Positions 31,536 to 43,001 of a stretch of DNA of 64,000 nt are shown here, in pieces (position 1 is the first letter of the stretch; every line of letters begins with the position of its first letter). The DNA lies in contig OZ316896.1 of NCBI GenBank assembly GCA_973895155.1, positions 15,004,001 through 15,068,000 on the forward strand. Direction: 5' to 3'. Origin of the DNA: Marsupella aquatica (taxonomy: Eukaryota; Marchantiophyta). The translations under genes were made by a program, and so were the position numbers. The notes under the pieces are model-generated. The model was given only the letters and a program-made list of their open reading frames with translations. It was not told the origin of the DNA and searched no databases.

Positions 31536-33641
31536 ATGGCTGCCCGTTGCAGACGATGGGTGCTGCCACTGCTGTTGATTGTGCTGCTGCAGATTTCTGT
31601 AACGCAAGCTGCGTGGCCATGGACGTCGGAAACTGAAGGCGATTCGGCAGGAGATGTTGCAGGCACTGTAGATGAGTATAAAACGAAGGCAGGCGAGCAC
31701 CTCTCCGAAAGCGCTTCAACTGCGAAGGATAAAGTTGGAGATACTTCAGCAGCTGCAAAGGAGTATGCGGATAAAGCTGGAGATACTTCAGCTGCTGCAA
31801 AGGAGTATGCGTCGCAAAACAAGGACGAAGCTGTCAATTCCGGTGCAGGTGTCATCGACCGTGCCTTAGAGTATGGACGCTCCGCCTCGGAAAAATTGGG
31901 AGAGACCTACGAGAATGCCAAGCTCAGCATCAATGAGTTTGTAAGCGGAGGAGCAGAGAAGGCCACCGGCACGAAAGATCACGTAGTTGGCTCCGCGAAA
32001 GACGCCGCTGACAGTGAATTAACAGACCCGTACCACTATGCAACAAGGGCTCAAGAGGCAGCAGCGGGAGTTACGGGCTCTGCCAAAGGGTACACTGGAG
32101 CGGCTGGGGAGAAGTTGAACGAAGCCAAGGAGTATGCGAGACAGGCCTCTGGGAAGGTATTCGGGAAGTCGAGTGAAGCGAAGGATTCTGCAAAGGAGCA
32201 AGTAAGCAGCACCGGAGAGCAGGCAGCTGCCACCAAGGATGGAGTGGTGCATTCCGTCGGAGAGTACGCGAGCGCCACCGGTGAGAAGTTGGGAGATACT
32301 TACGACATCACCAAACAGAAAATCACAGGCACAGCTTCTGCTGCTGGAGAGAAAATCATCCCGGACAAAAATAACCCGGACTCCATCAAGGAGCATGCTA
32401 CCAAGGCCAGCGAGAAAACGGCTGCCACGAAGGATGAAGTGACCGATTCTACTCGGGACTACTCTAATTTGGCAGGAGAGAAGTTGGATTCGGCCAGGTA
32501 CGGAGCTGCAGGCACTGCGAACGAGTATGCTGGAAAAGCCTCGGACAAAGCCGCTGCGAGCAAGGAATCCGTCGGGCAAAAGGTGGAAGAGACTACGGGA
32601 GCAGCCTCAGAAAAAGCTTCAGCAACCAAGAACTCAGCCGGACAGAAGTTGGGAGAGACTGCTGGATCTGTCTCAGAGAAAGCAGGAGCTACCAAGAATT
32701 CAGTCGGACAGAAGGCTGGAGAGGCCTCGGACAAAGCAGGAGCGACCAAGAATACAGTCGGACAGAAGGTTGGAGAGGCATCTGACAAAGCAGCAGCGAC
32801 CAAGAATTCGGTCGGGCAATCGCTGGGGGAGACTGCTGGAGCAGCCTCAGAAAAGGCAACCGCGTCCAAGAACTCAGTTGGGCAAACCGTTGGCGAAACT
32901 GCTGGATCAATTTCAGAGAAAGCAGCAGCTGGCAAGGACGCAGTCGGGCAGAAATTGGGGGAGGCCTCGGATAAAGCTGCAGCAAGTAAGGAGGCAGCTG
33001 GGCAAAAGTTGGGGGAAACCTACGAATCGACTAAGCAGACTGTCCAAGATTTGCCAGTAATCACGAAGGATTACAGCTCCAAAACTGGGGAGAAAATCAC
33101 CGACATCAAGGATGAGGTGGTAGGAACTGTCTCAGATGCCACCCGGAAAGCTGGTGCATACGCTTCGGAAACTAAGGATGGAGTGGTGGGATCTGTTTCG
33201 GATGCTACCGGGAAAGCTGGTAAATACGCTTCGGAAACTAAGGATGGAGTGGTGGGATCTGTTTCGGATGCTACCGGGAAAGCTGGTAAATACGCTTCGG
33301 AAACTAAAGATGGAGTGGTGGGATCTGTTTCGGATGCTACCGGGAAAGCTGGCAAATACGCTTCGGAAACTAAAGATGGAGTGAAGAGATCTACGTCGGA
33401 TGCTGCAGGGAAAGCTGGTGCATACTCTTCGGAAACCAAGGATCAAACAACGCAAGCCGCTTCCGAACATGGTTCCAAGGCTGGAGAGTATGCTAAAGCT
33501 GCCAAGGATGCAGCAGGGCGACCTTTCGAGAGTGTTACAGAGAGTGCCAAGAATCTCGCTCACGACGCGTCACAAAAGTATAACGATGTGCAAACACTAG
33601 AGAACAGTGACGACCCTACAACCGTCCACTCGGCATTGTAA
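31536..33641 (+). CDS. Signal-peptide-bearing LEA_4-type (late embryogenesis abundant) protein
   Basis: A 701-residue intronless frame. The ATG at 31,536 is the first in-frame ATG and has A at -3 and G at +4. Residues 1-24 form a signal peptide (basic start, VLPLLLIVLLQISVTQA core), so the mature chain should enter the secretory pathway. The mature protein is almost wholly A/K/E/G/S/T/D, seems to lack cysteine, and is built of amphipathic units of the K-x-G-E/Y-A-x-x-K-D type seen in LEA_4 proteins. These are disordered in water and become helical on drying, protecting membranes and proteins. About residues 345-500 repeat S-E/D-KA-x-ATK-S-V-GQK-x-GE. Residues ~538-635 hold five 22-residue repeats of YASETKDGVVGSVSDATGKA. 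Plant LEA_4 proteins with signal peptides exist but are a minority. Regulation by abscisic acid or drought is suggested by upstream G-box and DRE sites. Family call is by composition and repeat pattern. Confidence 0.85.
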   Translation: MAARCRRWVLPLLLIVLLQISVTQAAWPWTSETEGDSAGDVAGTVDEYKTKAGEHLSESASTAKDKVGDTSAAAKEYADKAGDTSAAAKEYASQNKDEAVNSGAGVIDRALEYGRSASEKLGETYENAKLSINEFVSGGAEKATGTKDHVVGSAKDAADSELTDPYHYATRAQEAAAGVTGSAKGYTGAAGEKLNEAKEYARQASGKVFGKSSEAKDSAKEQVSSTGEQAAATKDGVVHSVGEYASATGEKLGDTYDITKQKITGTASAAGEKIIPDKNNPDSIKEHATKASEKTAATKDEVTDSTRDYSNLAGEKLDSARYGAAGTANEYAGKASDKAAASKESVGQKVEETTGAASEKASATKNSAGQKLGETAGSVSEKAGATKNSVGQKAGEASDKAGATKNTVGQKVGEASDKAAATKNSVGQSLGETAGAASEKATASKNSVGQTVGETAGSISEKAAAGKDAVGQKLGEASDKAAASKEAAGQKLGETYESTKQTVQDLPVITKDYSSKTGEKITDIKDEVVGTVSDATRKAGAYASETKDGVVGSVSDATGKAGKYASETKDGVVGSVSDATGKAGKYASETKDGVVGSVSDATGKAGKYASETKDGVKRSTSDAAGKAGAYSSETKDQTTQAASEHGSKAGEYAKAAKDAAGRPFESVTESAKNLAHDASQKYNDVQTLENSDDPTTVHSAL
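33147..33440 (+). repeat. 66-bp coding tandem repeat inside the LEA-like gene
   Basis: 'CTTCGGAAACTAA(G/A)GATGGAG' recurs every 66 bp at 33,162, 33,228, 33,294 and 33,360, with a diverged fifth unit at 33,426. The middle units are nearly identical at DNA level, including third codon positions, so expansion is recent or homogenised by gene conversion. It adds whole 22-residue blocks and keeps the frame. Confidence 0.92.
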
Positions 33642-35504
33642 ATTTTCTGAAACTTCATCATCGCGTGACGTGAGGAGGTCGAGAAGTTTTAACTGTCACA
33701 GATGTTTTGGCAGAGTGTCTAGATTCGGACCTGTAACCAGGCCAAAGTCATCAAAGTCTAACATAGTTGGTGGTCGCCAGTAACCTTGACCGGTGAATGT
33801 AGGTAGATTTCTCTATCTGGGTTTGAGAACATACTCAAATGGGGACAAGTATCCAAAGACTGTACATCTAGGATCATGTAAAGTTAGAACTTTGGCTGAA
33901 ACGACTGGATATACGTACCCAATATCGACTTTAGTGTTGTACTGTTCAGACCAGCAATCTGTGAATAACTATTGAGGGCAAAAATTCGAATGCCGAAAGC
34001 AATCCTCGGAATTTGTTCAGTAACACATTCAAAGTTGTTTGTACTTACCACCAAATGATTTACAATTCATTTCTAAACGCACGCATTGGACATACTACTA
34101 TGCAATCTTCGTAACAATTTCGTAACTCACCAGTGTTGAGGACTGGCATCTGTGTACCACCACACTTGCAGTGGAGCAGGCAATGATTTCTCTGTAACGT
34201 TCATTTGGAAAAGACTTGTTGTCGACATTACACAATAGTGGGTGTCACTTTCTCCTCTGGTCATCGACTTGGTTTCGCCAATGTACAGGGTTGGTTGTAC
34301 AGGATTGGTTGTCACTCTTTCTACCGACTATCGACTTTCTCTTGGGCATCAGCGAATTTCTCTTGCTCAACGTCTCAATTTTACGTTTGCTTTAATGTAA
34401 TTAAGTTTACTGCTGCTACACGCGTTTAGTATGTCCTGATACTCTTGGGTAATTTCTAAACGAACAGTGGAGACGCTACCTCATAGCGAAACATCTCAGC
34501 AAGCGAACCACTAGTATCTACTAGAAATGTGTAGGCTCAAAAGTAGGTCGAGCCTCCTCAGATCGTTAGTGTCCATTAACCTTTGCCTTATTGACACTAA
34601 GAATTAACCAGGCTTCTAGAGCTTCAAATTCTTTCATACAATTTCTGGCTTAATGTTTCTTGAATCGAAAGTGATTGGAAATTTGAAGGATTATGTTAGA
34701 CGTGGTGGGTTTTCCTCATTGTTCCGTGCACTGACATAATTTACGATAATTTTGTTTGTAAAATTGATTTAAGAAGTTGGGAAACTGGCTAATAAATCTT
34801 CGAACTCCATTTGTTGCGAAGTTTGTCTACCTGCGTTTCCTCCGGACGAAGCCTTGGAACAAGCTTCAGTGTGCAGAATGGCACTCTGATCTTAAAATAT
34901 GACAAGAAAACCTCCTGGGTTTCTGCAAATTCGAAGTCCGTGGACGTAAACTCGTTGTACTTTACACATGACCGGACTTTTCAACATATTGAACCTCAAG
35001 CTATTCCAAACTAATCTTCTCCTTCTGCGATCAATGAACTTCTTCGCCTAAATAAGGTGGTAAAACAAGTCACGCCGAGAACTTAGAATGAAGACGATAC
35101 GAACCTAGAAAGGCTATCACGAAATTGCGTAGATTAATAAGCTCTCCAATTTAAAGTTTCTTACTTCCCCGAATTCTGTTCGCCAGATAATATAGAAGGT
35201 GTTACGTCCAAATCCACGCCACGCCAAAAAGATTGCGATGGATATCCTTCACGTTTCATTTGCTCTTATTGCTGATTTCCAGCTGAGTAAAAACAACTCA
35301 TTTCAAACGCGTACAAAATTTTGACTGCAACAACGTTTCCAATATAGCTACAAGAGAAGAAACCTTGATGCAGATCCAGCTAAACATAAATGTGTTCTTG
35401 TACGGATGCCCACTGCGTACTGAGTGAAGGAGGGAACACCTCTCCAGTAACGGATTCCTAATGTTTACGTCAACCTTTAAAATCCAACAATTGTAGGACT
35501 CGGC
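33642..35504. other. Region between the LEA-like and TMEM214-like genes
   Basis: Convergent 3' flanks of the two genes. No further gene is supported; a 67-codon open frame at 34,811-35,014 (+) has no recognisable domain. It will hold both 3' UTRs. Confidence 0.5.
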
Positions 35505-38500
35505 TTAATCTAGGTGCCACAACCCAAAAATGTTGTGAGTTTTACTCAGCAGAAAATATCCATCCCAACCCCACGGATTTACTTCTGGACTCAGAAGGTA
35601 AAAACCATATGCAGCGGCAGAGCACACAGCAATAGTACCAGCTGCAGCAGCACACGCAGAGAAGCGAGATGTCTTCCTTAGCAATGACTTCGTTACCGAT
35701 TCAGCTGCCTTCAATTCTGACACGAGCTCTTTGTCTCCTTCTGCATCTTTCAAGGCGTTCCGATGCTGGAAATAGAAAAAGCGAGTGTTAATAGCATACT
35801 CAGCAAACAAGACCAGGAGAAGAGACACTTGAACCAAGAACAGAACAGTAGGAGTGACGCAGGTAGGAAGTTGAAGTTGAACACTTAACACGCTCATTGA
35901 TTCAAAACGAAGGGCCCAAATAGACAAGATCTTGAGTATATTGGTACCTTCAGTGATAAAGCTTGCAAAGTATGTTTGAAGTCATCTAGCGGCATCAACC
36001 GCGTAGCATTCTCTTTCCAATCGCTGTTGATACGGTTCAAAATCCGAGTACTTGCTTTGAGATTTTCCAGATGCAATTTCTCCTGAGCAGGTCAACAAGT
36101 TTTTTAGTGTTTTCTTTTTGTTAAGAACATTGACATGAATTGCTGAAAAACTTCCAGCTATGAAAAGCACCTGGTTTAGTTAGAGTAGACCAAACTCAAA
36201 CCACATAAACAATGTCCAAAATAGGCACGAGGAAACTTACCCACTGCTTGTAGCAATCAGAGTTCTGAGCCAAAGACCACACAAACCAGCTGATGGCCTC
36301 TTGCTGCAGAGCATCATTATCTACAGCACCGAAAAATGTGAGTGACGGATAGGTCTCCAAACTGACACAATACCAGAAGAAAGAAACCTCTGTACCTCTT
36401 GAAAAGACAACCGCGCGAAGTCACAACACTAAAGCAAATACAAGTTCTACATCGCAACTTCAATGCATCAACTCTTCTTTTGAGAGAGACACCGTAAATT
36501 TTGCATAGAAATTAGAAAATTCAGACGCGCTATTTGGTTGATGGTCACCCCGACTAAATATCCTGTACCTTCGGCAGCAATTGTGAGACTCAGTGGTAGA
36601 AGCTGCGGAGCAACAGGTTTTGTCGCTTTACTTCTTAAGGACCCCGCCAGAGCCAATTCCTTCAGAAGAGGATATATTGCTTGGAATCTTTCTGTGGCCT
36701 GCACAAAGGGAGACATCTCCGATTCAACGCTATGGCAAACTCTCAACTCACAGATGGACTGAGAGTAAAAAAACAAAGACAAAAAAGAAGTGCCGCCATA
36801 TCAGGTAGGGTAGACAGAAGGGGAAAGCTCGAGTCCCCTGAGGATTAAGTTTACAAAAGATCCTGTGGTAGGAGTGAATCAACCGCACTTTCAAGACCGT
36901 CACTGATATAGGAGGGTCTGCCTCTAATAGAATCTCCGTTTCCCAATTGAAGGAGTCTGGTTCGTAAGAAAATGAGCGGCGTTAATACTTCTTCAGTCTC
37001 AATCCCTTACAGTTTTTCAATTAAATGGAATAATTACCTTAGTTTTTGCTGACTCACTGGGGAAAGTGGCCTTCAATAACGTCTCCAAAGCTGTTGGAGG
37101 AACAAGCCGCTCTCCTTTCCTTGTAGCCCCGTTTAAGAGAATCGTCCGCGATTTCCTTGTGTTGGTAAGAATGACACTGCACAAAACAGGAAAACGAAAA
37201 TAGCGTCTTGAGGACGACCAAAAACAACAATCGCAAGAAACCTTCAATCTGAAACTCATTTCTCCAAGTGCACGCAGAGCTCCATATCATCGGCAACAGT
37301 AGCGCTTGAAGCCAACTTACTTCTCAACGAACTGCAAGGCGATATCTCGTGAAACAGGGTTGCTAGCCTTCCCAACAGCTAAAGGAAGTAGATTTTGAAT
37401 CCACAAAGCCATCCCAGCAACCAGATCCCCTTGTGCAGCCTGAGAAACGTGGAGTACTTCGTAAGAACATCAAAGGAGAATTTAATCAACTTCAAAACCT
37501 CGAAAAACTGACCGTAATGAGAGGTAACCATATCCTTTGTGATAGTTTCTGCGAAACTTCCATTTATTAAAGTTCTACCAAGAGGAAAGGATGATATACG
37601 AGATTTAACTTCAAAAATGCCAATCGTGTTGTGCATGCAAATAATAGGGGGAGCAAGTGTCAACCTGGCCATATGCCCAAGCTAGGGTGTGAAGCTTTTC
37701 TGGACCCTGGAATTGTTGCCGGACAGAGGCAGCTTGCAGCACAAGTGCTTCAGGCTTCTTCCTCAGCAGCATAGCCAACACCACTAGGAGACCAACCTAC
37801 AACATGTATAGATGAAAACACGTTGGTCAACATCTCCAGGGTTTTTAATTGCGCTCTCTAAAATAAATTGCACGATCACCCCATAAAACATTCTTTTTAT
37901 GTCTGGAGAGATGCGCAAGCTTAGGTAAGTAGCAGGAATTGAAGCACAGAGTGAATGAATTTTGGTAGTCCATAGAACCCCCTACTTAAGGACAGGAACA
38001 GGCAGAAATTTACCTTCAGCTTAGCCGGAGATGACCCTGCTCCCTTCTTCTGCTGTGGTTCTTCGAGGATTTGGTTCAACAGCCAGACTGCGAACCTCGA
38101 GAGCGCATCAATTGGCCTTTGAGAGAGCCAATCAGAAGTCGTTTTCACCAAGGGCTCCGGGAGATAGCTGTAAGGAATCTGTAAACAATAGATACCCAAC
38201 AAATCCTCCATCAGAAAGGCAAGCCAAGACGTGTCGATCATAGAGAATAATTTGCAAGAACAAAACCGCAATACTCAATGCCATCAACAACGCATTTTTC
38301 ACCATTCTCGACGTTTGATGGTTGCCCGGGCCAAACGGACGCGTCAAATATCTTAAGTCTTAGGTCTCATGAGTATTTCTGAAAAGAAGATGATATTACG
38401 AGCTTAATAAAACTCTCAACTGTCTTCGAGACAACATGACCACATCAGGGGCTTCATTATATGTCCAGAGAAAGGGAGAATAAACCTCAATGATCTTCGA

Positions 38501-39824
38501 AACAGGCGACTCTCGCAGTATCTTGTTCCACGGGAATTTTTCGTTCGTAACAGGCTTGAAAGCGTTGGCAAAGTAGTCGGCACATCTGATCAATAGTACG
38601 TCCGGCACAGCTTCGAACGACTCCTAGAATTCGCAATACAAGTTCAGAAATCCGTTCCATACATATTTTACTCAACATGTACAATAGCAGGATGAGTAGA
38701 TCGATATTGCGCTCAAGTGACGCAAATTGAGCAATAACATTCCTCTGACTATCCCAGAGACTAATAGAAATCACAGTTTGAATATCTGGCGACTATTGCA
38801 TATGATGAAAAGTCCTCGATGACTAATTGACATGATGGAAATGTAATTACTCTACTACATGGTGACATACAATCACAATTCCACGCAGTCAAAATCTGAT
38901 GACCATTAAACACGATGATAAATGTGATGAACAGCTCGATACGACTAAAATTCACAGAAGACACCCCAAACCGACTCAAGGACTTTCCCCATACGAAGAA
39001 AAATGCCTAGCTACAGTCAAAAAGATCTGAAGCACTCTATTCATCCACAATCTGCAAAAGAGACCTCCAAAGCTGTCCAGGACTGTCCTGATATGAAGAA
39101 TAATGGCAGATAGCAGATGCAAAATTCTGTTCACGCTTTGAAAGACAGCAATTGACGGAAAAACCTCCCATAAGCAAATCCCACAGTCAATACAAGCTCT
39201 GCCTCAACAAAATTGTGAGAGAGATTCCCAACCCCCAAAAAAATGCCACAACTTGATTGCCCTACATACCAAAATTTCAGAAAGAAAAGTTGCAAGATCT
39301 GCAATATCAATCGCCGCAGCTGCCTCAGGGACAGACACCTTCGACTTCTTAGCTTTCTTCACTTTCGTTTTCTTGGAGTCTAAGCCGTTGGTGATCGAGG
39401 CACCCACTTTAACCCTATCGTCTCCATCACTATCTTCTTCTTCACCCGAATGAGAAAGGTCTTCGCCAGCCTCAGCAGCCGCTGCAGCCAACGCCTCCTG
39501 CCTCGCTTTGCGTCGCGCCCTCCGTTCCGCAGCCTCACTCTCAAGCGCTTGGAACGCTTTGGAATCCGAGCTGCCACTACTCTTCTTACTATTACCACTA
39601 TCGGCTCCCACTACATCCGCCTGTGCCCCTCCTGCCGTCAATTTGGCTGCCAGCCATCTCTGCTTCTTCGCATTTGTAACCTTCTGCCATCCGTGGTCTT
39701 TGCTAGCTGCTGCAGAGGCGCCCCCTCCCCCGCTCGTGGAAACCCCCCCGCCATTCTCACTACTCACTCCAGGTGTCGATGTAGCTCCCCCGTTGCTGCC
39801 ATCTATCTCATAGGCTTCTGACAT
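35505..39824 (-). CDS. TMEM214: Transmembrane protein 214 (TMEM214/DUF2359) homologue, ten exons
   Basis: Start ATG 39,824-39,822, stop TAA at 35,505. Hand-placed exons (minus): 39824-39270, 38623-38486, 38178-38014, 37796-37665, 37439-37321, 37176-37038, 36698-36569, 36320-36241, 36082-35948, 35765-35505. All have GT-AG introns, and they sum to 1,854 nt, a closed 617-residue frame. The N-terminus is disordered and Gly/Ala-rich, with the family mark 'DHGWQKVTNAKKQRW'. The DUF2359 core follows: 'ADYFANAFKPV', 'KFPWNKILRESP', 'LPEPLVKTTSDWLSQRPIDA', 'GATRKGERLVPP', 'ATERFQAIYPLLKELALAG', 'AISWFVWSLAQNSDCYKQW'. A single hydrophobic helix lies at about residues 567-588, near the C-terminal end. 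Length and order match the plant family (about 600 residues). In animals TMEM214 is an ER membrane protein linked to ER-stress apoptosis; the plant role is not established. Introns are mostly 80-310 nt, with a 646-nt first intron. Confidence 0.92.
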
Positions 39825-39831
39825 TACTTCC

Positions 39832-39849
39832 TATCTCTCTCTCTCTCTC

Positions 39850-39892
<43 letters not shown>
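39832..39892. repeat. CT/GA dinucleotide tract just upstream of the TMEM214-like start codon
   Basis: TC repeats fill about 55 of 60 bases. On the gene's sense (minus) strand this is a GA tract 10-70 bases before the ATG, probably in the 5' UTR. GA repeats at plant promoters and 5' UTRs bind BPC-type GAGA factors; that role is only possible here. Confidence 0.85.
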
Positions 39893-39894
<2 letters not shown>

Positions 39895-40200
39895 GCCGAA
39901 AAAGTGGCGTTTCTCCTTCTAGAAAGGTCCCTTTCGCAAATTCAACCAGCTGCTGCGTGCTTGCTCGGATCAATCGTACGCAGGCGGTCCAGATCCACAG
40001 AGCGGCAGCGGCAACAGTACCAGAAACTCCTGCGAACGGATCCCCTCTCGATCAGACGAGCAGCTCTAGCGCCTCAGGAGGAAGCAATTCTCCGGCAGGG
40101 CAAAGATCCAATCCAAACCAAACCAAACCAAACGAACCTCGCAAGAAAGAAGAATTCGGTGGGGTCGGCTGCGACGGAATGAGATGCGATGAGCGAGAGA

Positions 40201-40235
40201 GAACACAACACAACACAACACAACACAACAGAGTA
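40201..40235 (+). repeat. AACAC pentanucleotide microsatellite
   Basis: Six to seven ACACA/ACAAC units. A second, less regular one with the same motif lies at 40,421-40,457. Both are in the upstream flank of the TMEM214-like gene. Confidence 0.85.
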
Positions 40236-40726
40236 GAACAGGACAGAACGAGTTCGATCAAACAGGACGAGCGGAAAGCGGATCGCCCGTTCACATACCT
40301 TCAAATCAACGTGCGTTGCGCAAGGAGGAAAAGGAACTCGAGGACGGGACCAGAGCGACAGAGATCCTCACTATTCTCCACTCCAGTAGTACTCTCTCTC
40401 TCTCACTCACTCACTGTACAGCACAAAACACAACACAGCACAACACACAACACAACAATGACAAAGAATTACTGCTCAGAACGTGGTCATGTCCTCATCG
40501 ATCGGTGGAGCCAGTCGGCTTCTTCGATGGATCGTCGTGTGATGGTGCCTGGGATGATTTGAGTGGCGACTCACGAATAAACGAGTCACGCACATTATTA
40601 TTATTGAAGACTCTCGTGCTCCTTCTCCCTTCCTTTTTTTCAAAGGGGCTGCTGTTCCCAACTTCCACAGTGTTAGTGCTTGAATAATAAGTAAGGGGTC
40701 CCTGAATGGTAGAGCCGTGGAGCGTG

Positions 40727-41468
40727 ACCTGTCACCCGGTCACCCGTTGCCTCGGCCGGTTGGTTGGGTTGGGTTGGGTTGGTCGGTCAATGACTCACGC
40801 TCACGCGGACCCTCCTTTGGGACGCTTGACACTGCTTTACAGTGTAATCTATGCAGTTCAAGACTTCTGGTGTTCCATTATGATAAATGTTGTCCACCTG
40901 ATATGGTCACCGGGTCTCGGTAACTGCACATCAAAATATGACATATACAGTCTCGGTAACTGCACATCAAAATATGACATATACTATGTACGGCACCCCT
41001 GCATACCGTGATAATCCTAGTTTTTTTCTTTCAATCAATGAATGCAGCCACATTTTGATGTGTGATTACCAGCAGGGATCGTCACCTGGTGGCCCCGCTG
41101 GTGGCTCGGCCGGTTGGTTGGTCTGTCAGTCGATGACTCATGCTCATGCGGACCCTGCTTTGGGATGCTTGATACTGCTTTACAGTGTAATGTATGCAGT
41201 TCAAGACTACTGGTGTTCCATTATGAGATTTTTTTTGACCTGATATGGTCACCAGTCACCTGGTGACTCGGCCGGTTGGTCGGTCGGTCAGTCGCTCGAT
41301 GACTCATGTTCATGCGGACCCTCCTTTGGTATGTTTGATTCTGCTTTACAGTGTAATGTATACACTTCAGGGATACTGGTGTTCCATTATGAGGTGTAAT
41401 GTATACAGTTTAGGGGGCTACTGGTGCTCCATTATGAGGTGTTTTGTCTATCTTATATGGTCGACTAG
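40727..41468 (+). repeat. Three ~180-210 bp dispersed-tandem repeats with G-rich GGTTGG core
   Basis: Units at about 40,727-40,913, 41,076-41,255 and 41,256-41,468 share 'CTCGGCCGGTTGGTTGG', 'ATGACTCA(C/T)G(C/T)TCA(C/T)GCGGACC', 'CTGCTTTACAGTGTAAT', 'CTGGTGTTCCATTATGA' and 'CTGATATGGTCACC'. Units 2 and 3 adjoin. Units 1 and 2 are separated by a 37-bp sequence duplicated in tandem ('TCTCGGTAACTGCACATC...', about 40,914-40,984). Unit 1 has an expanded GGTTGGGTTGGGTTGG stretch. Confidence 0.85.
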
Positions 41469-41716
41469 GCTTGATAGGACCCTAAAATGAAAAGTGTTAC
41501 TTGATAGTACCCCTGAATTCTTGGGTAAATTAAGTCAAGGTCAATCAAGGGTCTCACAAGTCAAGGGTCCGGGTGAGCATGAGTCTTGAACACTTTTCAT
41601 GAACACTTTTCATTTTGGGGTCCCATCAAGCAAATACCAGTGTGGTTGAAAGGGTCTCTATTAGTCAGGGGTCCTATCAAGGAACACTTTTCATTTTGCG
41701 GTCCCATCAAGCAAAT
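41469..41716. mobile_element. Foldback/MITE-like element with ~30-bp inverted repeats and a duplicated right arm
   Basis: 'GCTTGATAGGACCCTAAAAT' and the following 'GAAAAGTGTT' (41,469-41,499) are inverted as 'AACACTTTTCATTTTGGGGT' plus 'CCCATCAAGC' near 41,605-41,635. The right arm is present again near 41,683-41,713. The interior also has 'AAGTCAAGG' direct repeats. Confidence 0.65.
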
Positions 41717-42875
41717 ACCACTCTGGTTAACCCATAATTGAGAGACCGTATACAGGATACAAAATATGTCATAATGGAGTGAGCAGCTGCCCTTAGCTTC
41801 ACATGAAGGTTGTCAGCCCAAATATAGTTACGCAACATGCAAAATCCATCTGTTGCATACCTTGTAATGTGCATTGGCCAAAAGGATATTATATAGATTC
41901 TTCACCACTCTCCAGTGGCCTTTGTCCCCTAGTTGCTTGGTTTTTGTTTAAATAAACAATTGGGTAAATAAAGCATTGATTTTGGACCTAAAATTGTAAC
42001 CCTTTGTACATCTCACATCCCACTCACATCCATACATTATGCCTAGTCAAATATGTTATATTTTCCATGCAATAAAAAAGAATAATAACAATAACCATGG
42101 GGCCCTCTGTTTCCCTGGGCACAAATATATCCCATAGATCCCATACCCTCGGCCCATACCTCCCATACCTCCCAGAGATCTCATAGATTTGTGTGACAGG
42201 CTGGCTAGGAAAGTAGGAATTAGCTTGGGAATGGAGGGGGCTGCACTGCAATAATGCTTTAATACAGACTGAGGCTGTATGTTTGGAAGTAATGCTTCAT
42301 TGTAGGGTAATGTTTCCAAGTAAAATTTACTGCATTGGTATGAATTGTAGTTAAACTTCAAAATTATGAATTACACGGCTTGTAGTATGTTCTCAAAACA
42401 AATGCTAACCAAACTTAAGAGCGGTGAAGAATCTATATAGTAGCCTTTTGGCCATGCAGAAGACCATATCAAGCACAAGCAAAATGTCACATCACATTCC
42501 TGATTATCCAGATGCTTACACTGGACTGAATGCCTTTAGTAGTTTTGGCTCATAAGTTTCTGTAGTAGGGATTTTTTTTTCTTTGTAGTGGGTTTGCTAC
42601 TCTAACTAGACAAAATAGTTGGAGTTTCTTACAAAACAAACATGTGCATAGAATAATAGAACTTAGAAAAGACAAATCACTAAACTTGCTTAGTAAGAGA
42701 ACGGAAAGCATGCAAACAAATCTTTGAGAATTCAAAAGAAAAGTAAAAAAAATAACAAGAAAAACAGTCAAGTAGGGTGGATGAATAGAAAATAAGAAGA
42801 ACAATAAATGCGCCGCCTTGAAATTAATTAGAATAATTTGGCACGTGTAATTATGCAAGATAGGAGCACAGAGAA
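41717..42875. other. Intergenic, nothing recognised
   Basis: AT-rich, no supported gene. A short exact-type repeat 'CCCATACCTC' at about 42,140-42,175 is the only local structure seen. Confidence 0.45.
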
Positions 42876-42879
42876 GCAT

Positions 42880-43001
42880 GGCTATGTGATGGCTCACTTG
42901 AGTAGTGACTTATAGGTCTTGGGTTCAAATGTTGTAATAATTAACTGTTCCCTTTCTGTGGGGTCTCACAGATTTCCCTTAAATTTTCAACAAAAAAAAA
43001 C
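42880..43001 (+). mobile_element. tRNA-derived SINE-like element with poly(A) end
   Basis: An A-box-like ATGGCTCACTTGAG (about 42,889) and a B-box-like GGTTCAAAT (42,922-42,930) at tRNA-like spacing. A short body follows, ending in a nine-A tract (42,992-43,000). The pattern fits a short polymerase III-derived SINE. Confidence 0.5.

Noticed and set aside
31457-33563. Several 100-190 codon frames antisense to the LEA-like gene
   Set aside because: They are by-products of the biased, repetitive codons of the sense gene; low-complexity Ser/Pro/Ala antisense peptides.
40757-40790. Interstitial telomere repeat
   Set aside because: GGTTGGG units are not the plant TTTAGGG telomere motif.
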